The notes beneath the pieces are model-generated. The model was not told the DNA's origin. It searched no databases and saw nothing but the letters and a program-made list of their open reading frames with translations. From IMCC26207 sp037141255 (GTDB taxonomy: Bacteria; Actinomycetota; Acidimicrobiia; Acidimicrobiales; Microtrichaceae), in assembly GCA_037141255.1 (NCBI GenBank), contig JBAXCX010000131.1, positions 1-7,529 on the forward strand: a stretch of 7,529 nucleotides of DNA, in the 5' to 3' direction. Numbering within the stretch: the first letter of the stretch is position 1; each line of letters opens with the position of its first letter. The position numbers were made by a program, and so were the translations under genes. Shown here in pieces: positions 1 through 7,135 of the stretch.

Positions 1-901
1 CACAAAATCCCTCGTGGTGAGAGGGTGAGACAAAAATACTCGCAGCGGCATACAGGTCCTGTAGCTCCGCGTCCTCGGGATCAAAAATAAGCTCTACCTG
101 TTCACTGAGGTCCAGTGACGTTAGGAGTCCTCGGAGCTCATCGATGTAGGTAGCATCTGAATGGGTCTGACCGCCAACAAGTAGTAGGCGAACTCCACTT
201 CGCAGCGATGGTGGCAGAGCTGCAACTGCACGCACTAAATCAGTCAGCCCCTTTGCTTGGACCATTCGCCCAACGGCGATGATGCGTGTCTCTGGAGTAG
301 ATACCTGATCATCGCTGGGGGCAATAAGTTCCCCCTCGACTATCCAATCCAAGCAGAGAGCCATGGGATAAATATTCTCCGGGTCGACGTCAGCCCATTC
401 GAGCAAGCAGTCGGCGTTATAAGTCGAATCCACCCAGACTGCGTCTGCCATTGAGGCAATCGAAATCTGCTCAATCGATCTCAAGGCACGAGGGGCATCC
501 GTCGCAGAAAGCAGGCCCGGCGGCGTGATGTTGTGAAAGTGCACCACCGTGCGGGCTTGCCCGTGTTTCACAAGCAGGGCGTTAAAGAGCCCATAGAAAA
601 TGCCGTAGTGAAAGATAACTAGATCAGAAGTTGCGTAGTACGGATCGCGCTGCAGGATCCATGGATCACGCACTTCTGAGAAGTCCTCGCCATCGAGCAG
701 GTCTGAATGATGAGCGAACACGCGAACCTCATAGCCAGCATCGAGAAGCACTTGTCGCTGGTACATAACTGAGGCTGATATTGCATCTCTACTCACGCAC
801 AGTCCCGTGACAATGGAGATTCGAGCACGCCCCTTAGTCTCACCGACAGTGTTCATAACGACAGTGTTCATACCGACAGTGTTCATACCGACGGTGTTCA
901 T
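1..901 (-). CDS. Glycosyltransferase family 4, N-terminal 300 residues (3' end outside window)
   Basis: This is a GT-B fold retaining glycosyltransferase that would transfer a sugar from a nucleotide-sugar donor to a growing cytoplasmic glycan. Translating the minus strand from 901 gives 300 uninterrupted codons to the left edge. The Rossmann-like N-domain starts at about residue 26 (RARISIVTG), followed by HFHNITPP (121-128). The donor-binding C-domain begins near 206 with IIAVGRMVQAKG, where R212 and K217 are the expected phosphate-binding pair. The fragment ends at SPSHHEGF, whose E297 should be the first Glu of the GT4 EX7E motif; the second lies outside. The first ATG (901) overlaps the TGA of the upstream gene as ATGA. 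Three more in-frame ATGs follow at 886, 871 and 856 because of a 15-bp repeat, so residues 1-20 are four MNTVG-like units and the true start is ambiguous. No strong ribosome binding site is visible, so translational coupling is likely. The family is clear; donor and acceptor are unknown. Confidence 0.9.
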   Translation of the reverse strand, partial: MNTVGMNTVGMNTVVMNTVGETKGRARISIVTGLCVSRDAISASVMYQRQVLLDAGYEVRVFAHHSDLLDGEDFSEVRDPWILQRDPYYATSDLVIFHYGIFYGLFNALLVKHGQARTVVHFHNITPPGLLSATDAPRALRSIEQISIASMADAVWVDSTYNADCLLEWADVDPENIYPMALCLDWIVEGELIAPSDDQVSTPETRIIAVGRMVQAKGLTDLVRAVAALPPSLRSGVRLLLVGGQTHSDATYIDELRGLLTSLDLSEQVELIFDPEDAELQDLYAAASIFVSPSHHEGFC

Positions 902-906
902 ACCGA
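843..906. repeat. 15-bp tandem repeat, about 4.3 copies, on a stop/start junction
   Basis: Four complete 15-bp units lie at 847-861, 862-876, 877-891 and 892-906, preceded by a partial ccga at 843-846. The plus-strand consensus is cagtgttcataccga. Unit 1 differs by one base (a for c at 858) and unit 4 by one (g for a at 893). On the minus strand every unit contains TATGA. In one frame this gives ATG for the GT4 gene; in the other it gives TGA for the GT2-GT4 gene. Because 15 is a multiple of three, gain or loss of units keeps both reading frames and changes only the number of MNTVG units. There are no spacers between units, so this is not a CRISPR array. Replication slippage is the likely origin. 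Confidence 0.95.
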
Positions 907-3438
907 GGGAGCCCCGGCTGACACGATGGCTGCTAAAAGAACTCCAGCCGATGCAGAGATCTGTACTTTCGACTGATCTGCAGGTGAGGTGAGCAAAACA
1001 TGTTCGTATCGGCCAACTTTCAAGTTCCCGAACTTAGTCACTGTCCCCGATACATCTACCCAAGCATCAGCCTGCTCTGGGCGCACCCAGAAAATGGCAG
1101 AACTGCGAGCATCCAGAACAGTTTCATGGCTGACTCCATTAGCAGTCTCCAGATCAACAGCTGATGTTTGGTCCTCGAGTTGCACAATCGACTCGGGGTC
1201 AACCTCTGGAAATCCTGGATCGCTGGGCCTAACTGTCGAGACCCCTCTGAACATGGCTTCGATGCCGTCAACCATCGAACGTTCGGTATAGCGCTCCTCA
1301 AAGACTTTACGACCAGCTGTGCCAAGGCGGACACGCAAGTCGGAGTCGCTCAGGAGTTCAGAAATTGCCTCGGCTACTCCTCCGGTAGCGTCGGGATCAA
1401 CGAGCAGCGCAGTTTCGCGATGCTCGAGTAACTCGGGGGCGGCACCTGACCGCAGTGCCACTACGGGAGTGGAGTTCATCATTGCTTCAACAAAGATCAG
1501 TCCGAAAGACTCAAACCGAGAAGGAGCAACAAAGACATCAGCGGTTGCATACGCCTTCCAGAGTTCTGAATCAGGGACCTGCCCTCGAAACGAGACCCGG
1601 TCAAACCACGGCGCATCACCGAATTTGAGCTCAAACTCCTGACGGTATGAGATGCCACCTTCTCCGGCCAAGTCATCTCTGCCGATAAACTCAAACCTTG
1701 CGAGCGGGAACTGCTGGAGGACTTCTGGCACGGCCTCAAGGATGAGATCGATGCCCTTGCGCTTCTCAAACCGGCCAACAAAGAGTACCGACAAAGCATC
1801 GTCTGAACTTGCATGGTCCTGCTGAGTCGGAATAGCTCGATCGACTGTGCTGAGCGGAGAAACCACAATTCCGCTCCGGTCGAGTTGAACTCCAGAGGTG
1901 AGTTCAACCTCGTCGATAATTGCGTGACTAATGGCATGGATTGCATCGCTGTGTTGGAACAAGAACCGCTCGAGCGCCAAGAGGGGATCACCAAGATGCG
2001 CCATGAACTCGGCGTTGCTGCGCCATTCCGGGCGAGTACGTAGCGTAATTCCCATGGTCGTGACGAGTGCAGTCACTACCGGTACAGCACAGCGCTCAAA
2101 AACAGCAATCGACTCGGTGTCCCACACAGCGGCATAGACGGCATCAAATGGCCGCTGTCCATGAAGCCGCACAACCTCTGCGGCAACTGCTGTTGCATTC
2201 TCGCCGACGCGGCATGGCAGCGGAGGCAGACAGCTGTCGCTCAGCTCAAGGTCATCTTTCAGGATTCGGTGCACCCAAACGCCATCCTCAAGGTCGACGG
2301 TGCTGTGATCTTCGCCAGTGGTGATAACGCGGATCTCATGCCCGCGAGCGCTTAGGCCACGGGCAAGGTCCAACATATAGCGACCGATTCCACCAATCTC
2401 TGTGGGAGGCAAGGTCTGAGTGACAAAGCACAAGCGGAGTCGGCGGCCATCAGCCTGGACCGTAGGAAACGGCTTGAACTCTTCGCTCTCGGCAAGCAGG
2501 GTCGCTGTAGAAAGCATGCTCTGACGCCCGCGCCGGCCCGCCTCAAGGCCAGCAAGCCAAGCCCTGTCAATCTGAGCGAGCCCCTCGGTACGCTGCTCAA
2601 AGGTGATGTTGCCGAGGGCCACATGAGTCGATAAGTCTCGTGCCCGGAAATCAGCAAAAGCTGCATCATCGCTCATAAGCCTGGTGAAGGATGTTCCCTC
2701 ATCCGAGTTGACGAAACTGAAGTAAATCTTGTTTTTTACGATCGGAAAATTATTGAGCGTGACTCTTGCCTCGCTGCGCAGTGCGCTCGGCAAGAACTTG
2801 TGATGCACAGTGGCTCCAGAACCCTGGCGGAGAATGTAGCCAGCGTCGACTACCCGTAAGCAGACATCAGTCTCATCTAGGTAGTACTCAATTTCCTCGT
2901 CGAATCCGCCGACCTCAATGAGGACATCGCGCCGGAAACTGGCATTCGTGCCGATCAGGTAGGGGAAATTCGCAGCACCGGGGTAGCACCAATGGTCCAG
3001 AGGGCCATCATTGTCAACTGAGGCATTGCCGAGTCGGTCAGAACTGTTGAACTTGCACTGATAGGAGTAGCCAGTGTGATCGTGCACGACACCACCTGCA
3101 CCACCTACAGCCTCGGAGTCATACAGTTGAACTAGTTCATCGAGCCACACCGGCTCAGGCACCCCGTCGTCATCGATGAACGCCACGATCTCACCCGCTG
3201 CCGCCGCAATCCCGATATTTCGTGACATCGAGAGATTGGCCTTTGGGCACCTACGAATCTTGATCTTCGAGCTGTACGAATCAATCAACTCTTGGCTGTC
3301 ATCAGTGGAGGGACCGTTCACCACAACAACTTCAAAAGATGGGTAGGTCAGTTGGCGGAATGAATCGAGGGTTCGCCCAAGGCTATGTGCCCGATTGAGC
3401 GTGTTCACCACGATCGAGATCCGGGGCGTGGACTCCAT
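898..3438 (-). CDS. Bifunctional GT2-GT4 glycosyltransferase with an extra C-terminal domain
   Basis: This 846-residue cytoplasmic protein appears to carry two sugar-transferring domains. The N-terminal GT-A (GT2) domain spans about residues 6-230. It shows ISIVVNTLNR (7-16), NGPSTDDS, a DXD-type metal/nucleotide motif FIDDDG (D89-D91), and ETD at 189-191 in the position of the usual catalytic-base ED motif. After a linker (about 230-335), a GT-B (GT4) domain covers about 335-732. It has the N-domain glycine loop EIGGIGRY (347-354), VGRFEKRKG (R556, K561) and an intact EX7E motif at E643-E651. Residues about 740-846 form an extra tail with alternating hydrophobic residues that I do not recognise. 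The ATG at 3438 shares its A with the preceding TGA (TGATG), and the GT2 fold begins at once, which supports this start. The TGA overlaps the next gene as ATGA. It probably adds two successive sugars of the exported polysaccharide; the sugars cannot be told from sequence. Confidence 0.93.
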   Translation of the reverse strand: MESTPRISIVVNTLNRAHSLGRTLDSFRQLTYPSFEVVVVNGPSTDDSQELIDSYSSKIKIRRCPKANLSMSRNIGIAAAAGEIVAFIDDDGVPEPVWLDELVQLYDSEAVGGAGGVVHDHTGYSYQCKFNSSDRLGNASVDNDGPLDHWCYPGAANFPYLIGTNASFRRDVLIEVGGFDEEIEYYLDETDVCLRVVDAGYILRQGSGATVHHKFLPSALRSEARVTLNNFPIVKNKIYFSFVNSDEGTSFTRLMSDDAAFADFRARDLSTHVALGNITFEQRTEGLAQIDRAWLAGLEAGRRGRQSMLSTATLLAESEEFKPFPTVQADGRRLRLCFVTQTLPPTEIGGIGRYMLDLARGLSARGHEIRVITTGEDHSTVDLEDGVWVHRILKDDLELSDSCLPPLPCRVGENATAVAAEVVRLHGQRPFDAVYAAVWDTESIAVFERCAVPVVTALVTTMGITLRTRPEWRSNAEFMAHLGDPLLALERFLFQHSDAIHAISHAIIDEVELTSGVQLDRSGIVVSPLSTVDRAIPTQQDHASSDDALSVLFVGRFEKRKGIDLILEAVPEVLQQFPLARFEFIGRDDLAGEGGISYRQEFELKFGDAPWFDRVSFRGQVPDSELWKAYATADVFVAPSRFESFGLIFVEAMMNSTPVVALRSGAAPELLEHRETALLVDPDATGGVAEAISELLSDSDLRVRLGTAGRKVFEERYTERSMVDGIEAMFRGVSTVRPSDPGFPEVDPESIVQLEDQTSAVDLETANGVSHETVLDARSSAIFWVRPEQADAWVDVSGTVTKFGNLKVGRYEHVLLTSPADQSKVQISASAGVLLAAIVSAGAPSV

Positions 3439-4394
3439 CAGTCGAGAGCTGGCTTGCGGGCAACGATCTGAAACTCAAGGCACGCACCATTGACCCGACC
3501 TTCTGCTTCGACGGTGACATCGACGAGGCCCGCTTCAGCAAGAATCGTTCCGAGAGATTCTGTGGTGTACATATTGAAGTGAAAGTCACCCTCGTACTCT
3601 TGGCCTCCATACAAGACATCGCGAAGATCAGAGTACGCAAAGTGCCCCTCACCGTGAGCAGCGAGCATGGCGCCGGCATCGGGTACAACTGCTCTCAGCT
3701 CACCAGAAGGGCGTAACAGCGAAATCCAATAGGGAAGAATCCGACGCTTAAACTCTTCCTGGGGAAAATGCTCAACAAGATGCGCGCTGAAGATCTCGGC
3801 AGCTTGCTCTGCATCTACAGGCAGATTGTCAACATCTGCAATCACGTCAACACCCGGTAAAACTCTGGCGTCAATGTTGATGTACTCCTCAAGTGCAATA
3901 TGGCCGCAACCCAGATTCAGACGAAGACCCTCAGCAAGTGCCAGAGCAAACTTCTCTGCAGTAATCACCTTTGGCTCTGCCGCTACCCGCTTGCCCGCAC
4001 GGTCTGAATACCGAAGCTCAAACATCAATTCTCTGCGAATCATCTCGACTCGCTCCCACTGAGTCTCAGCGGCCTGCCCTAGCGAATTCCCTTGATTTTC
4101 CTGGGCTGCCGCTAGCTCTGCTACGCGCCGAGTCATGGCCCGTTGCGTTCCGTGCGCCGAAGCAATCGTGTTCAGCAGATCAGGCAGGTGAGACTCAATC
4201 AAGTCCAGACGAAGTTGCACCTCTGGAAGAGCATCCTGAAGACTTTGAACAGCGTTTGTAAGGTCCTGCAATGCCTGATCATGATGAGCGAGTCGTGCTT
4301 GCTGCGCAGCGACAACGCTATGACTGGATCCAGAGAGCGCTCGAACCCCAGGAACGCGCCGTGCTACTCGTTTCAGATTCTGCATGAACGTCAT
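3438..4394 (-). CDS. SAM-dependent methyltransferase with N-terminal coiled-coil region
   Basis: This protein has 318 residues. The C-terminal part (about 150-314) is a class I methyltransferase-like fold. The SAM-binding glycine motif is LRLNLGCGHI (157-166), an acidic strand end follows at NIDAR (173-177), then the post-motif IFSAHLVEHF (201-210), and LLRPSGELRAVVPD (226-239) as the motif III strand. It resembles predicted methyltransferases often found in glycan clusters. Residues about 25-125 are polar and helical-looking with spaced Leu/Val/Ile (ALQDLTNAVQSLQDALPEV and onward), consistent with a coiled coil. The start ATG at 4394 overlaps the Wzt stop as ATGA and has GAAGG six bases upstream; a second in-frame ATG at 4385 is less well placed. 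Its place right after the transporter ATPase suggests that it modifies, possibly caps, the glycan that the transporter recognises; this is inference. Some members of this fold lack methyltransferase activity. Confidence 0.85.
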   Translation of the reverse strand: MTFMQNLKRVARRVPGVRALSGSSHSVVAAQQARLAHHDQALQDLTNAVQSLQDALPEVQLRLDLIESHLPDLLNTIASAHGTQRAMTRRVAELAAAQENQGNSLGQAAETQWERVEMIRRELMFELRYSDRAGKRVAAEPKVITAEKFALALAEGLRLNLGCGHIALEEYINIDARVLPGVDVIADVDNLPVDAEQAAEIFSAHLVEHFPQEEFKRRILPYWISLLRPSGELRAVVPDAGAMLAAHGEGHFAYSDLRDVLYGGQEYEGDFHFNMYTTESLGTILAEAGLVDVTVEAEGRVNGACLEFQIVARKPALD

Positions 4395-5710
4395 CCGGAG
4401 CCTTCATCCACGGGGATAGTGCCATTCCATTCTGCCAGATTCCAAGACCCATCAAGCTGAACAAATCCCACGCCAATTGGATCCGATCCTCTTCGGACGA
4501 TCAGGGGGAAGTCCCGATAGCGGCGGTCAAACACATGCTGAACGAACTTGTCGTTGATGCCAATGGTGAACTCATAGTTCCCGGGTAGTAGCGACAGGTG
4601 ATCGATCTTCATTTCAATCAGTCCATCTCCCGACAAGAGCCCCGTCTCAAGACCAGCGAGGCGCGTATTTGTCCCCGCCACTGGAGTGTCATTCTCGGTA
4701 TGGATCATGTAGCCAAACACAGGATTCTCTACGGGTTTGTGCGCCTTGTACGCGATGTTCAAGGTGAAGGGTTCCCCCGTGGTGGCAACCGAGATTGACT
4801 TGCCAGCTGAGTCGGTGAAATAGACCCCGGCGATCTCAATGTCCTCGCCGAACCATGCTTCGGCGGGCGCTTCAGGTGCCTCCTCGCCCTCGCTCCCGTT
4901 TGTTACCGCAGCCACTGCAGCGACTTCGGCCTCGGCAGCGGCAGCAGCTAGTGCCTCCGCCTGCCGATCGGCGCGTTCTTGGTCGTTTACTCGTCGCAGA
5001 TAGGCGCTTGCAATATCTGCTGCTGGGCCTTCTTGCTGAAGCACTCCATGATCGAGCCATGCAGCTCCGTCACACATAGTCTCAACGGTTGCCATCCCGT
5101 GGGTGACGACCACGATTGTCACTCCCCGGCGACGCAAGTCGGCAAGGTGGTCAAAGCACTTGCGCTGAAACTCCTCGTCTCCAACAGCAATGACCTCATC
5201 GATGATCAGGATCTCCGGGTCGACGTGGATGGCCACGGAGAAACCCAGCCGAACGTACATGCCACTTGAGTAAATCTTGACCGGTGAGTCAATAAAGTCG
5301 CCGATTCCAGCGAACTCAACAATGTCGTCAAAGACTCCGTCGATCTGCTTCTTGGACATCCCCAAAATCGTGGCGTTCATGTAGACGTTTTCACGCCCAG
5401 TTAGGTCGGGGTGAAACCCAGCGCCAAGCTCTAACAGGGTCGAGATGCGGCCTTGAACCTTGACCGACCCAGTAGTCGGTCGGTAGATCCCCGCAATGCA
5501 GCGAAGCAGAGTGGACTTGCCAGAGCCGTTGTGGCCAACGAGGGCATACATAGAGCCCTCGGGAATCTCGAGTGAGACATCGTCGAGGGCATAGAACTGA
5601 TCGATCCCTGCGTTGCGATCGCGACGGGTGATGAGTTCCTTGAGTGAATGTGCACGATCAGTATGCAAACGAAACTTTTTGGACACGCCTTCTACAACGA
5701 TTGCGCTCAT
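4391..5710 (-). CDS. wzt: Polysaccharide ABC transporter ATP-binding protein with C-terminal glycan-binding domain (Wzt type)
   Basis: This is the ATPase of an ABC exporter for lipid-linked polysaccharide, acting at the inner face of the membrane with the adjacent permease. Counting from the ATG at 5710 (439 residues), the nucleotide-binding domain (about 1-235) shows Walker A GHNGSGKST (59-67), a signature-type motif YSSGM (147-151), Walker B ILIIDE (167-172) followed by VIAVGDEEF, and the switch His in VVTHG (H204). An Ala/Glu-rich linker (about 245-286) leads to a beta-rich domain (about 287-433) matching the Wzt C-terminal carbohydrate-binding domain, including NPVFGYMIH, LPGNYEFTIGI and a final GVGFVQLDGSW. 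In characterised Wzt proteins this domain binds the modified non-reducing end of the chain before export. A longer frame from TTG at 5725 exists, but that TTG overlaps a good ribosome binding site (GAGGAA) serving 5710. The permease stop lies one base upstream. The TGA overlaps the next gene as ATGA. Confidence 0.95.
   Translation of the reverse strand: MSAIVVEGVSKKFRLHTDRAHSLKELITRRDRNAGIDQFYALDDVSLEIPEGSMYALVGHNGSGKSTLLRCIAGIYRPTTGSVKVQGRISTLLELGAGFHPDLTGRENVYMNATILGMSKKQIDGVFDDIVEFAGIGDFIDSPVKIYSSGMYVRLGFSVAIHVDPEILIIDEVIAVGDEEFQRKCFDHLADLRRRGVTIVVVTHGMATVETMCDGAAWLDHGVLQQEGPAADIASAYLRRVNDQERADRQAEALAAAAAEAEVAAVAAVTNGSEGEEAPEAPAEAWFGEDIEIAGVYFTDSAGKSISVATTGEPFTLNIAYKAHKPVENPVFGYMIHTENDTPVAGTNTRLAGLETGLLSGDGLIEMKIDHLSLLPGNYEFTIGINDKFVQHVFDRRYRDFPLIVRRGSDPIGVGFVQLDGSWNLAEWNGTIPVDEGSG
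4401..4405 (-). promoter_or_regulatory. Ribosome binding site of the coiled-coil methyltransferase
   Basis: GAAGG on the minus strand lies six bases before the ATG at 4394, inside the end of the Wzt gene. It favours 4394 over the in-frame ATG at 4385. Confidence 0.6.
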
Positions 5711-5711
5711 G

Positions 5712-6506
5712 TCAGAGTTCCTCAATCACAGTCGGTGCCCAACGGCTAAAGATCATCCAACCTCCAACCAGGCTGACAGCAGCAGAGGAGATCATGACGA
5801 ACCAGCTACCCGGAGTTGGGAACACCAGAAAATATGCGACTCGCCTCATAGCCCCCACGTAGGAGGTGAGTGGGTTGAAGCGCAGAATTGCCTGAGCCTT
5901 TGGGTTGATGATACTCAGCTGGTACACGATTGGAGTCGCATAGAAAAGTACCTGTAGGGCGATTCCCGTCAGGTAGTAGACATCCCGATAGCGAATATTC
6001 ATCAGTCCGAGCACCAAACCAATGCCAAACGCGAAACATGCCATCAGGGCAAACAACGGCAGAATCAGCAACATCGTGAGGGAAAGATTCCCGATAACTG
6101 CCATAAAGAAGATCAGGATGCCACCCTCGAGTAGGGCTTGGATAATGACAGTAATCAGGCCTGCGATCATCGGGCACTCTGGCGGAAAATAGGTTCGTGT
6201 CAGGAGTCCGCCGGCACCCGAGAAGGACGAGATCGCGGTATTAATCACTCCTGAAAATAGGTTCCACATGACAAGGCCGCAGAACAACCAGAGGGCGAAA
6301 ACTTTTGAGTGCCCATTGCCGGCAACGGGTGCTTCGGCGCCGAAGAAGACCCCAAAGACAACGGTGTACACACCGAGCGTCACAGCGGGGTTAATCAGCG
6401 ACCACATCCACCCCAACAAGCTGCGCTTATACCGAGACTTAAGTTCGCGCTGTGCGAGGTTGACGATCAGAGTCCGGTAAGACCAGACCTGTGCGGGGGT
6501 GGACAA
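5712..6506 (-). CDS. wzm: Polysaccharide ABC transporter permease (Wzm/TagG type, ABC-2 family)
   Basis: This 264-residue integral membrane protein is the usual length for the family and forms the channel half of the Wzm/Wzt exporter. Family signs are the N-terminal amphipathic stretch RELKSRYKRSLLGWMW (20-35) before the first membrane helix, NIRYRDV (170-176) and NPLTSYVGAM (211-220). Hydrophobic segments fall at about 36-58, 68-92, 112-138, 142-168, 176-199 and 235-253, giving six membrane helices. The start codon is TTG at 6506: an in-frame TGA lies eight codons upstream, no ATG or GTG occurs before the family-specific N-terminus, and GAAAAGG is spaced seven bases from the TTG. The stop is one base before the Wzt ATG, so the two subunits are probably made in fixed ratio by coupling. 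The substrate could be an O-antigen-like, teichoic-acid-like or other cell-wall glycan. Confidence 0.95.
   Translation of the reverse strand: MSTPAQVWSYRTLIVNLAQRELKSRYKRSLLGWMWSLINPAVTLGVYTVVFGVFFGAEAPVAGNGHSKVFALWLFCGLVMWNLFSGVINTAISSFSGAGGLLTRTYFPPECPMIAGLITVIIQALLEGGILIFFMAVIGNLSLTMLLILPLFALMACFAFGIGLVLGLMNIRYRDVYYLTGIALQVLFYATPIVYQLSIINPKAQAILRFNPLTSYVGAMRRVAYFLVFPTPGSWFVMISSAAVSLVGGWMIFSRWAPTVIEEL
5718..5723 (-). promoter_or_regulatory. Ribosome binding site deciding the Wzt start
   Basis: GAGGAA on the minus strand is seven bases before the ATG at 5710 and lies within the last codons of the permease gene. It makes the ATG at 5710 the preferred start over the in-frame TTG at 5725, which overlaps this site. 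Confidence 0.75.
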
Positions 6507-6513
6507 ACGACAG

Positions 6514-6520
6514 CCTTTTC
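6514..6520 (-). promoter_or_regulatory. Ribosome binding site for the TTG start of the permease
   Basis: GAAAAGG on the minus strand ends seven bases before the TTG at 6506 and supports that non-ATG start. The rest of the 74-base gap (6507-6580) shows no clear terminator or sigma-70-type promoter. Confidence 0.6.
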
Positions 6521-6580
6521 TTTGACCTCAGGAGACAGCAAAACTAGCAGGTCTGCCCGCAAGCCTCGTTGACTGAGCAG

Positions 6581-7135
6581 TTAGGCAACCCGAAAGGCAA
6601 AGAGATTGTTCAACCCAAATTGAAAGCTGGATTTGTGCGCTGTAACGAACCCTCCGGCGTGAAACACCGGCTCGGTATCGCTCTTGGCATCAAAGCCATA
6701 ATGCTGATGGATCGAATCATCAACTACGAGCTTCACCTTTTCGAGCACGTCTAGGATTGAGTCAACCTGCTTGGAGGGGATGGTCAGAATGACAATTCCA
6801 CCCGGATTGAGGAGTTCTTTACATTTCTGAACAACTTTGGGCTGATCCTCGGGCGAAATGTGCTCAAACAACGCAAGCATGGTTATTGCATCAAAGGTTC
6901 CTGTATCGGCAGGCATCTCGGCAGGGAACCAGCCGGGGACGAGTTGATACCCAGATCCGGTGACCACCCCATCGAGGTCAGGGTCAATGCCGTACCCTTC
7001 GTTCAGGCGGACCCCGAGCTCTCGGAAGAGTCGTCCATCGCGACAGCCAATGTCCAAGACTCGCGAGCCCTGCGGAACAAGGCCGCAGGCTTTACTGATG
7101 CGCCTATCGCGCAAGGCATCGTCAAAAAAAGTCAC
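6581..7135 (-). CDS. Class I SAM-dependent methyltransferase
   Basis: This 184-residue cytoplasmic methyltransferase has the core fold and little else. Motif I is VLDIGCRDG (26-34), an acidic residue for the SAM ribose lies in YGIDPD (48-53), the post-I motif is FDAITMLALFEHI (81-93), and motif III is LLNPGGIVILTIPS (108-121). The C-terminal part (about 122-184) probably forms the substrate side and ends in TAA. The start is GTG at 7135; an in-frame TGA eight codons upstream rules out a longer protein in this frame, and the ribosome binding site is weak (GAG six bases away). The GTG overlaps the TGA of a possible 16-codon mini-ORF. A run of seven T occurs right after the start (minus strand, 7130-7124). 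Its place between a membrane glycan protein and the exporter suggests methylation of a sugar or lipid-linked intermediate; the substrate is unknown. Confidence 0.87.
   Translation of the reverse strand: MTFFDDALRDRRISKACGLVPQGSRVLDIGCRDGRLFRELGVRLNEGYGIDPDLDGVVTGSGYQLVPGWFPAEMPADTGTFDAITMLALFEHISPEDQPKVVQKCKELLNPGGIVILTIPSKQVDSILDVLEKVKLVVDDSIHQHYGFDAKSDTEPVFHAGGFVTAHKSSFQFGLNNLFAFRVA

Noticed and set aside
656..667. Perfect 12-bp palindrome gatccatggatc
   Set aside because: It is inside the GT4 coding region, isolated, and of a length expected by chance; nothing suggests an operator.
843..906. CRISPR-like array
   Set aside because: The 15-bp units are directly adjacent with no spacers and lie within coding sequence.
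807..992. Plus-strand open frame with repeated TVFIP
   Set aside because: It is the antisense reading of the 15-bp repeat and adjoining coding sequence; it has no ribosome binding site and conflicts with two well-supported minus-strand genes.
257..2355. Many plus-strand open frames of 60-110 codons across the glycosyltransferase genes
   Set aside because: They are antisense to clear GT4 and GT2 motifs, overlap one another and lack ribosome binding sites or recognisable protein features.
4855..5079. Open frames on both strands across the Ala/Glu-rich linker of Wzt
   Set aside because: These are low-complexity shadows caused by GC-rich Ala codons; their translations have no domain-like pattern.
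5711..5725. Wzt starting at TTG 5725
   Set aside because: The TTG overlaps the GAGGAA ribosome binding site for the ATG at 5710, and the family N-terminus fits MSAIVVEGVSKKF.
6507..6580. Promoter or terminator between methyltransferase and permease
   Set aside because: A TGCTAGTTT stretch on the minus strand vaguely resembles an extended -10, but no matching -35 is seen; the GCAG/CTGC inverted repeat near 6548-6557 has a two-base loop and no T-tract.
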